Shown here: in pieces, positions 18,329 through 25,983 of the stretch
Position numbering within the stretch: the stretch's first letter is position 1
Layout of the letters: every line of letters starts with the position of its first letter
Origin: a virus
Length of the DNA stretch: 45,693 bases
Reading direction: 5' to 3' (one strand)
IMG/VR virus record: IMGVR_UViG_3300046170_000199
Coordinates: 1-45,693 of that record
The notes under the pieces: generated by a model
Told to the model about the DNA's origin: nothing
Database searches by the model: none
What the model saw: only the letters and a program-made list of their open reading frames with translations
Program-made: the position numbers and the translations under genes

Positions 18329-18715
18329 ATGGCAGACGAAAAGGAATATAAAGACCAGTCTAGTAACGAGGTCGAAATTGACTTAGATAAGTATATGGCA
18401 CTTATCGAGAAACTTGATGAACAAGAAGATGTCATCAAAGAGATGAAAGAAGATGCTATCAAAGCAAAACGTGGACTAGAACCACCTAAACGAAAGTTTA
18501 TGGATTTGTTTTTAGATGACAATGACCTTAATGAAAAGGCAATTATTGGATTCATCTCATTCTTCCTAATGGTAGTGTTTGGTATGACTGACTTAGTCAC
18601 TGCACTAGTATGGGACATGGACTTAAAAGTATCAGAAACAATTTACACATCATTTGTTGTAGTAACACTTGGTGCATTCGGTATATCAGAAGCAGGAAAA
18701 GCATTCGGTAAATAG
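18329..18715 (+). CDS. Two-helix membrane protein with acidic helical N-terminus, tail block
   Basis: A 128-residue protein. Residues 1-60 are charged and helical (possible coiled coil, D-E-Q-E-D-V-I-K-E-M-K-E-D). Then come two hydrophobic segments, I-I-G-F-I-S-F-F-L-M-V-V-F-G-M (about 71-90) and Y-T-S-F-V-V-V-T-L-G-A-F-G-I (about 105-120). TTAGAGGA is a fair Shine-Dalgarno. In T4 the gene between the hub chaperones and the tape measure encodes gp28, a membrane-associated hub-tip protein. The two-helix architecture also fits a holin. I cannot decide between these and see no direct homology. Confidence 0.6.
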   Translation: MADEKEYKDQSSNEVEIDLDKYMALIEKLDEQEDVIKEMKEDAIKAKRGLEPPKRKFMDLFLDDNDLNEKAIIGFISFFLMVVFGMTDLVTALVWDMDLKVSETIYTSFVVVTLGAFGISEAGKAFGK

Positions 18716-18724
18716 GAAACATAA

Positions 18725-20644
18725 ATGGCAGTCGAAAAAGAACTTTCTAAACTAGTTAATAATCTAAACAAAACTAATAGACAATTAGTTGAGTCTAGAA
18801 AAGCATTAGGTAAGGAAGCACAAAAAGAACTTGCAACACAAATCAGTGAACAAAAGACTGAGTTCTCTTCATTTCTCGCAAGTAGAAAAATGAAGAAAGC
18901 AGAATTGAATTTTGATAAAACAAAACTCGAAGATGCACAAAGAATACATGAAGCAAATCTCAAAATGCAAGAGAATGCCATTAAGAATGACCCTGCTCTG
19001 AAATCTATGAAGTTAGAAGAAGACCGAATTAGAGAAGAACTTAGACTAAATGAACAAAGTTCCAACAATGCAAAAAAGAGAGAAAGACTTAATAAAGAAC
19101 TTAATGAGAATATTAAAGAGCAATCAAGCCAAAGACAAACAGTAGAGGGTAAGTTTTCAAATGTTGTCAATCAAAGTTCAGAAAATCTTGAGTCTGCAAC
19201 CAAAGAGTATACAGATGTTTTAAAAGAAGCAGGTGAAAGTCAAGCTTTCAATAAGTTTACAGGTGGTATTAAAACACTTACGGGTGGATTAGTTGACATT
19301 GCACCAATCTTTGATGATGTATTAAAATATGCAAATGCAATTAAAGATGTAACTACGAGTATAATAGAATTTACTGGTAATCTTGGTGGCACGTTTGAAG
19401 GTATTGATAGGGTATTTGGTCAAGACACTACAAACGAGATGAGAAAGGGACTTCAAAACGGATTTAAGAACCTATTTAGTGATATGTTTACGGTTCTTGG
19501 TGCTGGGTTGGTAAGATTCAGTACAGTTTTCGGTGCATTCTTTTCAAGTGTTGGACTTGTCTTTTCAACATTACTATCGGGTGATGCTGAGATGTTAGGT
19601 GTTGTATTTAAAAACATGTTCAAAAAATTCGGTGATTTAGTCAAATTTATACTTTCAGGTTTTACTAAACTAATTCTTGCACCATTCCAGTTGTTGACAA
19701 GAGCTGTTGGGTTCATGGTAAACAGTCTCTTGATTCCAATCGTAACAGGTTTAACTGCAATTCTAAAAACTATATTAACGGGTGTTTTGTTAGCACTTAG
19801 AACAGCAGTCGTTGCACTTGTAGGTGCAATTGCAGGTTTAGGAGCCCCGTTCCTCATAATAGCAGCTGCTGTTGCACTTCTTGGAATTGCAATAATTCTA
19901 TCTTGGGAGTACTTAAAAGAAAAATTCTATGCCTTTACAGATAAGATGAAAGAGATAGGTACAAAGATAGGTGACTTTGCTAGTAATATGGGTGACAAGA
20001 TTATGGAGTCTTTTCAGAAAGCTATTGATAAAGTAAAAGACCTCGGTGGAAGATTGGGGAGAAGGATTCTAAAATTCTTTGGATTTGGAGGTGATGAAGA
20101 AATCGACACATCTGTAAAAAAAGAAGGTGAAGAATACGTTCCTATGACTAAAGAAGAACGAATGAAATACATGGAAAATGATTACAAGGTAACTGGCGAA
20201 GGTGTTGGATATAATCCCGAAGAAGGCACCGTTGATATGGAGGCACTTGCAACTGGTAGTTTTACAAAACAGATGTTACAAGACCTTTTAGATACTGACA
20301 ATCTAACAGATGATTCTCGTTCAGCAATAGAACTAGAAATGAGACGTGAAAAATATAATACTGATATCCTTACAAGATTAGAAGCTTCCATGGAGGGTCT
20401 AGTATGGGATAAAGACTCTATGACATATATGTCTGCAATGGACTATGCCATGAGAACTCCTAATACTGGTGGTGAGATTGAAGATAGAACTATAGAGTTA
20501 AATGAAGCTGAAAAACAAAGTGGTGGGAATGTAAATACTCTTATTAAGGGTGGAGATACTGTATCATCAAGTACTACATTTATACCACCTTCAGGCAATC
20601 CAAGAAATAATGAACCTTCTGCAGCAAGAGGTGCTGGTGGTTAA
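18725..20644 (+). CDS. 29: Tail tape measure protein, gp29-like
   Basis: A 639-residue protein, near the T4 gp29 length (590). The first 170 residues are charged, heptad-like helix. A hydrophobic stretch at about 325-395 (I-V-T-G-L-T-A-I-L-K-T-I-L-T-G and A-L-V-G-A-I-A-G-L-G-A) provides the membrane-active segments typical of tape measures, which enter the host envelope during injection. The C-terminus is disordered and Gly/Ser/Asn-rich. It follows the gp26/gp51 chaperone pair as expected. It converges on a minus-strand gene; the two stop codons share bases at 20641-20644. Confidence 0.85.
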   Translation: MAVEKELSKLVNNLNKTNRQLVESRKALGKEAQKELATQISEQKTEFSSFLASRKMKKAELNFDKTKLEDAQRIHEANLKMQENAIKNDPALKSMKLEEDRIREELRLNEQSSNNAKKRERLNKELNENIKEQSSQRQTVEGKFSNVVNQSSENLESATKEYTDVLKEAGESQAFNKFTGGIKTLTGGLVDIAPIFDDVLKYANAIKDVTTSIIEFTGNLGGTFEGIDRVFGQDTTNEMRKGLQNGFKNLFSDMFTVLGAGLVRFSTVFGAFFSSVGLVFSTLLSGDAEMLGVVFKNMFKKFGDLVKFILSGFTKLILAPFQLLTRAVGFMVNSLLIPIVTGLTAILKTILTGVLLALRTAVVALVGAIAGLGAPFLIIAAAVALLGIAIILSWEYLKEKFYAFTDKMKEIGTKIGDFASNMGDKIMESFQKAIDKVKDLGGRLGRRILKFFGFGGDEEIDTSVKKEGEEYVPMTKEERMKYMENDYKVTGEGVGYNPEEGTVDMEALATGSFTKQMLQDLLDTDNLTDDSRSAIELEMRREKYNTDILTRLEASMEGLVWDKDSMTYMSAMDYAMRTPNTGGEIEDRTIELNEAEKQSGGNVNTLIKGGDTVSSSTTFIPPSGNPRNNEPSAARGAGG

Positions 20645-20859
20645 ATTCTTGGCCCTTCTAGGATATCAAACTTAGTAATCTTTTTTCTATTGTATTTTGT
20701 TTTGTCCGAATGGACTTGTGATGCACCATGACTTGGTGTCTCTTTTCTAACTTTAACATCGGGTTTCTTTTTGCCAAAGATTTTCTCCCAATTATCAGAG
20801 TATAGTTCCTCGTTTGAGTTCCGTCTTTTTGAACCCTTGCCACCGTGCCATTGTTTCAT
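20641..20859 (-). CDS. Small basic conserved phage protein (HGGKGSKRR)
   Basis: A 72-residue, Lys-rich protein beginning [14 protein letters not shown] recognise the W-H-G-G-K-G-S motif from small hypothetical proteins of marine phages, but no function is known to me. It is downstream of and overlaps the bS21 gene by four bases (20856-20859), so the two are co-transcribed and probably coupled. A nucleic-acid or ribosome-binding role is possible given the charge and neighbour, but that is inference. Confidence 0.65.
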   Translation of the reverse strand: MKQWHGGKGSKRRNSNEELYSDNWEKIFGKKKPDVKVRKETPSHGASQVHSDKTKYNRKKITKFDILEGPRI

Positions 20860-21092
20860 CTAATTTTTCTATAGTTTGCATTTTGTCGTTTCTTAAGGTC
20901 TAGTTTTTTCCTTCTCTTTAAATCTTGATTCTTTTGATTCTTAGTATCGTTAGGTTTCTCGTGATACTTTCTATCTCTGACCTCTTGAACGATTCCAGCA
21001 TTATCACAATCCTTTTTAAATCTACGGATTAATCTATCGAATGGTTCTTCTTGTCTGTTCTTTGGATTTATTCTTGGTTTTACACTTGGCAT
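20856..21092 (-). CDS. rpsU: Ribosomal protein bS21 homologue
   Basis: A 78-residue protein with the bS21 core: [18 protein letters not shown] then a run of K/R-rich helix ([11 protein letters not shown]). In bacteria bS21 sits on the 30S platform beside the anti-Shine-Dalgarno and helps mRNA binding. Phage copies are known from pelagic phages and are thought to bias host ribosomes. The start has no Shine-Dalgarno: the leader is an A/T run (AATAATAATAGTAATGATAATG). An in-frame ATG two codons upstream (21098) is an alternative start. Confidence 0.9.
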   Translation of the reverse strand: MPSVKPRINPKNRQEEPFDRLIRRFKKDCDNAGIVQEVRDRKYHEKPNDTKNQKNQDLKRRKKLDLKKRQNANYRKIR

Positions 21093-21115
21093 ATTATCAT
21101 TACTATTATTATTTT

Positions 21116-21279
21116 AAAAAAGTGTTAAGTCACCCCACGCCTTACAGCATTCCCGTTCTTAACCGATTGACCCGCTTGTATTTGCCGTCAACCTTTCCCT
21201 TACTAAGTACCCCCTTATTTCCACGGTCTTAGTGAATGTACCAACTTTATCACTTATATTCATAATCAAGAATTGGTAC
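21116..21279 (-). ncRNA. Multi-hairpin RNA element between gp32 and bS21, ending in a T-run
   Basis: The 199-base gap holds four successive inverted repeats on the minus strand: GTACCAA/TTGGTAC (21279-21238), ACTAAG/CTTAGT (21233-21202), TTGAC/GTCAA (21191-21167) and GTTAAG/CTTAAC (21163-21124), followed three bases later by six Ts. The last may terminate the gp32 message; the whole looks like a structured RNA or bS21 leader. I tested by eye for a tRNA and did not find one. The element class is unknown. Confidence 0.5.
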
Positions 21280-21291
21280 ACCCCAATCTAA

Positions 21292-22185
21292 TTAACTATT
21301 TTCGTTAGCTAGATTTTTAAAGTAATCCATTGCATCATCTTCTTCCTGTGGGGTTGAAGTTTCTGCAGTAGGGACTACTGGTTCGTCTGCAACTGATTCA
21401 GTGTTCACGTTAGACCATGGCACTTCTTCCATATCTTGTGATACTGATTCTGCTGTAGATGTAGATGCACTACCGAGAACTCTTTCAAGTTTCTCTTTTA
21501 GTTCCTCGTAAGTTTTAAACTCACTTGGTGCAATAACATCTGACAATGAATGTACTTGACCAAACACTTGGTTTAGTTTTGCTTCATCATCAAATAATGG
21601 TGCAACTGAATCAAATTCAGATTTGTCGTAGTTCCAGTAACCATCAACTTTTCTGATTTTAATTTTAAAGTTTGCACCTTCATCTCTTAAGTCAAAAGGA
21701 TTAATTGCTTTCTCATCTTCAAATGCAGGTGAGATTGCTTCCTTAAGTGCTTCAAAGATTTTTTTACCGTATCTATATTTAAATACTTTACCTTCGTTGT
21801 CGGGATTTTTAGGGTCTGAAACAACATAGACATTTGACACATAATGTAAACGTCTTTTCTGTTTACGTGCTATCTCTTTGTTTGCCTCAATTCCTGTATT
21901 CCACAACTGGGTGTTGTATTCAGACACTGGGTCTTGTTTATTAAGAGTCGTTAAAGACTTCTCAATATACCAACCACCTGGCCCTTGGAATCCATGGTCG
22001 AAGTATGATACCCAAGGCATCTCTTCTCCATCGGGAGTAGGTAAAAAACGAACCACTGCATAACCATTACCAGTTTTATCCAGTTCGGGTTTCCACATTG
22101 TTTCATCTGTGTAGGATTTTTTTGCACCATCAGATGGTGAAGCTGTTTCCATTGCAGCTCTTAGTTTATCTAAACTACTTGACAT
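21292..22185 (-). CDS. 32: Single-stranded DNA-binding protein gp32
   Basis: A 297-residue protein (T4 gp32 is 301). Core sequence Y-A-V-V-R-F-L-P-T-P-D-G-E-E (about 43-56), W-V-S-Y-F-D-H-G-F (about 58-66) and a K-Q-K-R-R-L-H-Y-V-S-N-V-Y-V-V (about 108-122) DNA-binding OB region are characteristic of marine gp32. The C-terminal tail is acidic (E-E-D-D-A-M-D-Y-F), the protein-interaction tail of SSBs. gp32 coats single-stranded DNA and recruits gp59. A strong AGGAG precedes the start, inside a leader shared almost verbatim with the GHKL ATPase gene at 42708. Confidence 0.93.
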   Translation of the reverse strand: MSSSLDKLRAAMETASPSDGAKKSYTDETMWKPELDKTGNGYAVVRFLPTPDGEEMPWVSYFDHGFQGPGGWYIEKSLTTLNKQDPVSEYNTQLWNTGIEANKEIARKQKRRLHYVSNVYVVSDPKNPDNEGKVFKYRYGKKIFEALKEAISPAFEDEKAINPFDLRDEGANFKIKIRKVDGYWNYDKSEFDSVAPLFDDEAKLNQVFGQVHSLSDVIAPSEFKTYEELKEKLERVLGSASTSTAESVSQDMEEVPWSNVNTESVADEPVVPTAETSTPQEEDDAMDYFKNLANENS

Positions 22186-22217
22186 TGTATTCTCCTATTT
22201 TATCGTACAATTATATC
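22186..22217 (-). promoter_or_regulatory. gp32 leader with conserved TATAAT-AGGAG block
   Basis: ATATAATTGTACGATAAAATAGGAGA precedes the gp32 ATG. The same block with only a single difference over its first 25 bases precedes the GHKL ATPase gene (42709-42743). It contains a TATAAT (22210-22215) but no recognisable -35, as expected of an activator-dependent middle promoter, or it may be a translational operator. Confidence 0.45.
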
Positions 22218-22222
22218 GCATC

Positions 22223-22930
22223 TTATATTTCGGACTCTAGACCTTGACCTAGAATCCACCTTTCACTACTTTCATAGTAACAGAGTTCATTATACAGAAT
22301 TTTATCCTCTATGTCTAGAGGGTTTTTCCAATATACTGAACATTTTTCATAATACTTTAAAAGTGCTATGAACTGACTCCTTTGTGCATTTAACACATTA
22401 GAGTCGGTATTGTATTTATGCATATAGTTAGAACTACCTGCATAAATGTTTTCAAAACTATCTGATTCAAGTGCATCAAAACCGATAAGATTAATTCTAT
22501 CGTATCCGTTCTGCATTGCAAAACCTAAAGCAGACATTCCTGTAAATAAATTTTTTAATAATGGGTCATTGTATGTTACTATTGTTTCGGGTCTAATCAA
22601 TCCTAAGAATTGTGTAGACTCATCATCTCCCTGTATAATGAAATGAGTGTCGTCTTCTTTGACACTTACATCTGCATTGTTGAATGTAGGAACAAGCATC
22701 TGCATCATTTCAATTGGTAGTGGGTCTATGTCTGCAAATGCAACCATGTTACCTCTATAGTATTCTGATTCAACTATTTCTTTTTGTACTGGCATGTCAA
22801 CTGCAAAGACAATATCACATTCCTTAGTATCACGGTAAATTGCATTACACCCCCACACGTCATGTGTGATAGTAGAGACATCTATATCTTTTCTACTTGG
22901 GCCATTCCCAAGAATAGTTACTTCTGACAT
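22223..22930 (-). CDS. LGNGPS-motif protein (DUF115/glycosyltransferase-like fold)
   Basis: A 235-residue protein starting M-S-E-V-T-I-L-G-N-G-P-S-R-K-D-I-D. The I-L-G-N-G-P-S motif followed by C-N-A-I-Y and F-A-V-D (about 28-45) is seen in DUF115/MAF-type and sialyltransferase-like enzymes that bind a nucleotide sugar or phosphate in a Rossmann-type site. A second block, G-M-S-A-L-G-F-A-M-Q-N-G and I-N-L-I-G-F-D-A (about 130-152), supports this. It is inserted between gp32 and gp59 and overlaps gp59 by 13 bases. The substrate is unknown. A glycan-modifying role is inference; the fold call is moderate. Confidence 0.55.
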   Translation of the reverse strand: MSEVTILGNGPSRKDIDVSTITHDVWGCNAIYRDTKECDIVFAVDMPVQKEIVESEYYRGNMVAFADIDPLPIEMMQMLVPTFNNADVSVKEDDTHFIIQGDDESTQFLGLIRPETIVTYNDPLLKNLFTGMSALGFAMQNGYDRINLIGFDALESDSFENIYAGSSNYMHKYNTDSNVLNAQRSQFIALLKYYEKCSVYWKNPLDIEDKILYNELCYYESSERWILGQGLESEI

Positions 22931-23511
22931 AGTTCTAATAATTTGTTTTTGTATTTTGTTTGGTCATAAGAGAGAAATGACTTATACTTATTAATCTTAA
23001 TATGCACTTCGGGATACACTACGTGTTCCGTTATGAGTCTCTCCCAATCTTTAGTGAATCCTATTATCTCATCCATAATACATAGTGTCTCTAAGGATAT
23101 TTCTTTTCCTAAAAACCTTTTAAGAAGAATAGGGTGCTGTCCTTTCTTAACTTCTAACACTTGATTGATATTCTTCTTTAGAAGTAAATCAGACACTTCG
23201 GTTTCAAACATATATCCTAGTTTCTGATTTCGTTTCTTCCATTCCTTGTAAATCTTATTACACTCTTCATCCAACAAGTCTCCTGCCCAACTATCTTTTA
23301 GAGATAGGTTTGCTATATAGAAATCTTGTAGTTCTTGTTTATGTGTTTTAAAGAGTTTACCGAAATGGTATTTGTCTTTTCGTTTGAGGAATGAGTTGAT
23401 GTCACTCTTTACTTTACCGTTATACTTTACAAAGTCATAACCCTTAGAATAGAAGTGTAACTTTATTCCAAGATAAAGAGTGTATGCATCATATCCCTCA
23501 CGACTCGTCAT
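22918..23511 (-). CDS. 59: Helicase loader gp59
   Basis: At 197 residues it is close to T4 gp59 (217). Matching segments are Y-T-L-Y-L-G-I-K-L-H (about 10-19), Y-D-F-V-K-Y-N-G-K-V (about 25-34), R-K-D-K-Y-H-F-G-K-L (about 44-53) and D-S-W-A-G-D-L (about 73-79), in the same order as in T4. gp59 binds forked DNA and gp32 and loads the gp41 helicase. The gene is near gp32 and gp33 as in T4. Its start touches the stop of the 99-residue upstream protein. Confidence 0.88.
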   Translation of the reverse strand: MTSREGYDAYTLYLGIKLHFYSKGYDFVKYNGKVKSDINSFLKRKDKYHFGKLFKTHKQELQDFYIANLSLKDSWAGDLLDEECNKIYKEWKKRNQKLGYMFETEVSDLLLKKNINQVLEVKKGQHPILLKRFLGKEISLETLCIMDEIIGFTKDWERLITEHVVYPEVHIKINKYKSFLSYDQTKYKNKLLELCQK

Positions 23512-23810
23512 TAAGTAATGATTTTCTTTTCTGCAGGTGCTTGAATTAAAGGTTCACCTTTAACTGCACTTGTATGTGCCTCTGCAATCTTCTCACTTGA
23601 AGGAACTACAAAGACGTATGTTGAGAATGTCATTGATGGAGGATTCTCTTCTCCAGTTACAGCAACACCCTTAGAGAAACCCATTCCACCTTGTGGAGAG
23701 TTTACAATCATTTTAGGGTTTGCAATAGTAAGTCCATTATCATCAGAGACAAACTCTCCAACATATTCACCACTCATTGCTACTACTGATACTATATCAC
23801 CTTTTTTCAT
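23511..23810 (-). CDS. Conserved small beta-type protein between gp33 and gp59
   Basis: A 99-residue protein beginning M-K-K-G-D-I-V-S-V-V-A-M-S-G-E-Y-V-G-E-F, which looks like a small beta-barrel (KOW/Sm-like) opening. The rest contains an S-P-Q-G-G-M-G-F turn and a charged, Pro/Ala-rich tail. The position matches that of a conserved hypothetical of T4-like marine phages. In T4 the equivalent gap holds dsbA and rnh, but I see no DsbA helix-turn-helix here. Function unknown; co-expression with replication and late-transcription genes is the only clue. Confidence 0.55.
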   Translation of the reverse strand: MKKGDIVSVVAMSGEYVGEFVSDDNGLTIANPKMIVNSPQGGMGFSKGVAVTGEENPPSMTFSTYVFVVPSSEKIAEAHTSAVKGEPLIQAPAEKKIIT

Positions 23811-23818
23811 AATTTTTC

Positions 23819-24055
23819 CTATTTTTCAAAGAACCTATTAATAGTTCCTTTTGTTGATGTACCTCTATTTACCATATTGAGTCCAGTTGCTTCTGCTTCT
23901 AGTTTCTCTTTTAGAGGTTGAGATATTAACCTCTTTGCAGACTCGGGTTCTAAATTATTGTTTTCACAAACTCTAACTATTGCACCCATTACATCTGTAC
24001 CCTTCCTAAGTAAAAGTTTTTCTACTTGTTCAGTGAATTCCTTTCTTGATATCAT
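23819..24055 (-). CDS. 33: Late transcription coactivator gp33
   Basis: A 78-residue protein of the small marine gp33 type: M-I-S-R-K-E-F-T-E-Q-V-E-K-L, then V-C-E-N-N-N-L-E-P-E-S-A and L-K-E-K-L-E-A-E-A-T-G-L-N. gp33 bridges RNA polymerase and the sliding clamp at TATAAATA late promoters, several of which are found here. The position beside gp59/gp32 agrees with T4-like gene order. The T4 protein is longer (112). Confidence 0.75.
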   Translation of the reverse strand: MISRKEFTEQVEKLLLRKGTDVMGAIVRVCENNNLEPESAKRLISQPLKEKLEAEATGLNMVNRGTSTKGTINRFFEK

Positions 24056-24056
24056 A

Positions 24057-24521
24057 TTAAAACCTTGTGTTGTATCTGTTATCGGGGTCTACTTCGTCTG
24101 CAATTAAAGGCAGTCCAAAGAAGTGTTCACAATCCCATGAGTCATAGTTGTTTTCCCATAACCAGTCATGTCCTTCTTCTTCAAGTAGTTCTTGCATTTC
24201 GTCTTCGTCTGCATCACTACCTTCTGCAAGGTGGATATAATAGTCACGTCCACACTCGTCAAATGATTCTAAAAATTCATTCTCTTCGAACTCACATGGC
24301 TCCATGTCACCAGTTGCATCTTCTGAAAGATATGCTTCTAGTTGTTCCTTCTCTTCCTCGTTAGTAATCTTAACGATATATGCACCACTTCTCCATAGTG
24401 CTTCTATGACTACTCTATCTTCGTTGTCATTGTTCTTAAACACTTCACGTTCAGTGTAAGACTTTTTAAACTTCGGGTAGATATGATATTCTTTTCCTAC
24501 TTCAATCATCTTAAAATCCAC
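24057..24521 (-). CDS. Acidic hypothetical protein
   Basis: A 154-residue protein with a very acidic middle (E-E-N-E-F-L-E-S-F-D-E and D-A-D-E-D-E-M-Q-E-L-L-E-E-E, about 78-120) and an aromatic stretch H-D-W-L-W-E-N-N-Y-D-S-W. No family recognised. Such acidic proteins in phages sometimes mimic DNA, but nothing here proves it. It overlaps the upstream 101-residue protein by 11 bases and precedes gp33 by one base. Confidence 0.55.
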   Translation of the reverse strand: MDFKMIEVGKEYHIYPKFKKSYTEREVFKNNDNEDRVVIEALWRSGAYIVKITNEEEKEQLEAYLSEDATGDMEPCEFEENEFLESFDECGRDYYIHLAEGSDADEDEMQELLEEEGHDWLWENNYDSWDCEHFFGLPLIADEVDPDNRYNTRF

Positions 24522-24816
24522 TCTCTAAGTTGTCTCTCCAATCTCTAACGATACTATAGTATGCATAGTAAGTTGGACTAGTGTCATGAACCCCAAGACC
24601 ACCATCTGCATAAGGTGTTTCTAGATATTCGATAAGGTGGTCTGCTTGGACTAACAGTTCTTCTGTTACATCCTCTCCACTGTCAATTCCAAGATACTCA
24701 CATAGTGTATCATATGCATTATCATATGCTTGTGATTCTATCCACTCGTCACCTTTAGAAATTATCTTATTCCAATTGTAATCTCCGTTTAAATTAAATT
24801 CTTTTGTTTCTGCCAT
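24511..24816 (-). CDS. Acidic hypothetical protein
   Basis: A 101-residue, acidic, Tyr/Trp-rich protein (W-I-E-S-Q-A-Y-D-N-A-Y-D-T-L-C-E-Y-L-G). No motif or signal peptide. It lies between the exonuclease and the acidic 154-residue protein, overlapping the latter, so the three are probably one transcription unit. Function unknown. Confidence 0.55.
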   Translation of the reverse strand: MAETKEFNLNGDYNWNKIISKGDEWIESQAYDNAYDTLCEYLGIDSGEDVTEELLVQADHLIEYLETPYADGGLGVHDTSPTYYAYYSIVRDWRDNLESGF

Positions 24817-24818
24817 TT

Positions 24819-25487
24819 TTATACTCCATGTAAATTTGCATAACGCTGTCTTAGTTTATATAACTTATCGACATATTCTCTAGGGTCTGCCTCAAAGACT
24901 TGAACCCCACCTCCATCAACAGCAACAACTGCCACTATTGAATCAATAACTTCTCCAGTAAGTTCCTCAACCATAATTGCATATGCAGTCATTTGATGAA
25001 ACCATGGGTCTGCCATGTACTCTTCTTTGTACTTTGCACTTGTCTTAAAGTCAATAATACAAAGTTCGTTATCCCAAACACCAACACAATCTACTTGTCC
25101 TGCCATTTGTAATGAATCACTCCACATTCCTGCTTCAAGTGCAATAGGTGTAATATCATCTAACACTGGTTGCACTGCATTGAACATTGATTCGTCTAAG
25201 ATATTTTCAAAGACTAACTCCTCTTCTTGTCTTAGGTATTGTTCAAATAAGGAATGCATTTTAGTTCCTCGTCTTGCTGCTACAGATGAGATTTTATTTG
25301 CTTCTTCAGCACCTACTCGTTCTCTCCATAACTTAATGTGGTCTCTTGTAAGTAAACCAGTAACAGTTGTTACACTTGGATACCTTTGACCTTCGGGTGT
25401 TTCATAGAATCTTCTACCGTCTTCTTGTACACGAGTCATTGATTCCTGTAATTGCTCTAGGTCTCCTAGTGTGATTTGATTATCCAT
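24819..25487 (-). CDS. RecB/Cas4-like PD-(D/E)XK exonuclease
   Basis: A 222-residue nuclease. Motifs in order are A-A-R-R-G-T-K-M-H (His78), L-E-A-G-M-W-S (Glu118), A-G-Q-V-D-C-V-G (Asp133), L-C-I-I-D-F-K-T-S (Asp146, Lys148) and the H-Q-M-T-A-Y-A motif (about 164-170). This is the full H-E-D-DxK-Q-Y signature of RecB/Cas4-like exonucleases. I see no four-Cys iron-sulfur cluster, unlike Cas4. Similar enzymes are common in marine T4-like phages and are thought to process DNA ends in recombination or host DNA breakdown. Confidence 0.85.
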   Translation of the reverse strand: MDNQITLGDLEQLQESMTRVQEDGRRFYETPEGQRYPSVTTVTGLLTRDHIKLWRERVGAEEANKISSVAARRGTKMHSLFEQYLRQEEELVFENILDESMFNAVQPVLDDITPIALEAGMWSDSLQMAGQVDCVGVWDNELCIIDFKTSAKYKEEYMADPWFHQMTAYAIMVEELTGEVIDSIVAVVAVDGGGVQVFEADPREYVDKLYKLRQRYANLHGV

Positions 25488-25495
25488 AATTTATT

Positions 25496-25804
25496 TTACT
25501 TCTTTCTTGACTGAATGTCTAGATGTTTTTTGACGATTTCTTTTGTCTTTACTTCTTTGACTCCACGTTGTCTATGTCTGTCCATAGGCGAGCCAGGGTT
25601 TGCAGATGCAATTTTGTTCAACACTTCCTTCATACCTTCATCTGTTTTTACTCTGTCTCCATGTCCACCTACGGTCATAGGAGCTCCAAGTATTTGTTGT
25701 TTAAGGTGTGGGTTATTTAATCTGAAATCTTCGAGGTCTCTCCAAGACATAATGTGTTCTGTTATCTCACCAGTTTCAGTATTTAAAAAATCATATGTTG
25801 GCAT
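25496..25804 (-). CDS. Small conserved phage protein (MPTYDFLNTETGE)
   Basis: The start at 25804 (M-P-T-Y-D-F-L-N-T-E-T-G-E) is chosen over the longer frame beginning at 25867 because the upstream codons lie inside another gene and the stop/start pair TAATG links the two. The 102-residue protein begins like the FmdB family of zinc-ribbon regulators but lacks the four cysteines. It ends very basic (K-E-V-K-T-K-E-I-V-K-K-H). Function unknown; it precedes the exonuclease by eight bases. Confidence 0.65.
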   Translation of the reverse strand: MPTYDFLNTETGEITEHIMSWRDLEDFRLNNPHLKQQILGAPMTVGGHGDRVKTDEGMKEVLNKIASANPGSPMDRHRQRGVKEVKTKEIVKKHLDIQSRKK

Positions 25805-25983
25805 TATATACTTCTCGACTTTATGTGGGACTCTACAATCTCTATGACTTTCTTTTCGGAATACCAAAGACCATTGAACATTGATTCAGTTCCGTCTTCC
25901 CATTGAACGTGATATCTCTTGTAACCGAATGGTCTATCTGAAAAGATTCTAATATCACCATAACTCTCAACCAACATTCTCAT
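25804..25983 (-). CDS. Small hypothetical protein (59 aa)
   Basis: A 59-residue gene, M-R-M-L-V-E-S-Y-G-D-I-R-I-F-S-D-R-P-F-G at its start, with Y-H-V-Q-W-E-D-G-T-E-S-M-F-N-G in the middle. The start is ATGA-coupled to the upstream gene (25980-25983) and the stop is TAATG-coupled to the downstream gene. These overlaps and the fill of a 176-base gap support it as real. No family recognised. Confidence 0.7.
   Translation of the reverse strand: MRMLVESYGDIRIFSDRPFGYKRYHVQWEDGTESMFNGLWYSEKKVIEIVESHIKSRSI

Noticed and set aside
21093-21291. Possible tRNA gene
   Set aside because: The hairpins do not form an acceptor/D/anticodon/T arrangement and no T-loop consensus is present.
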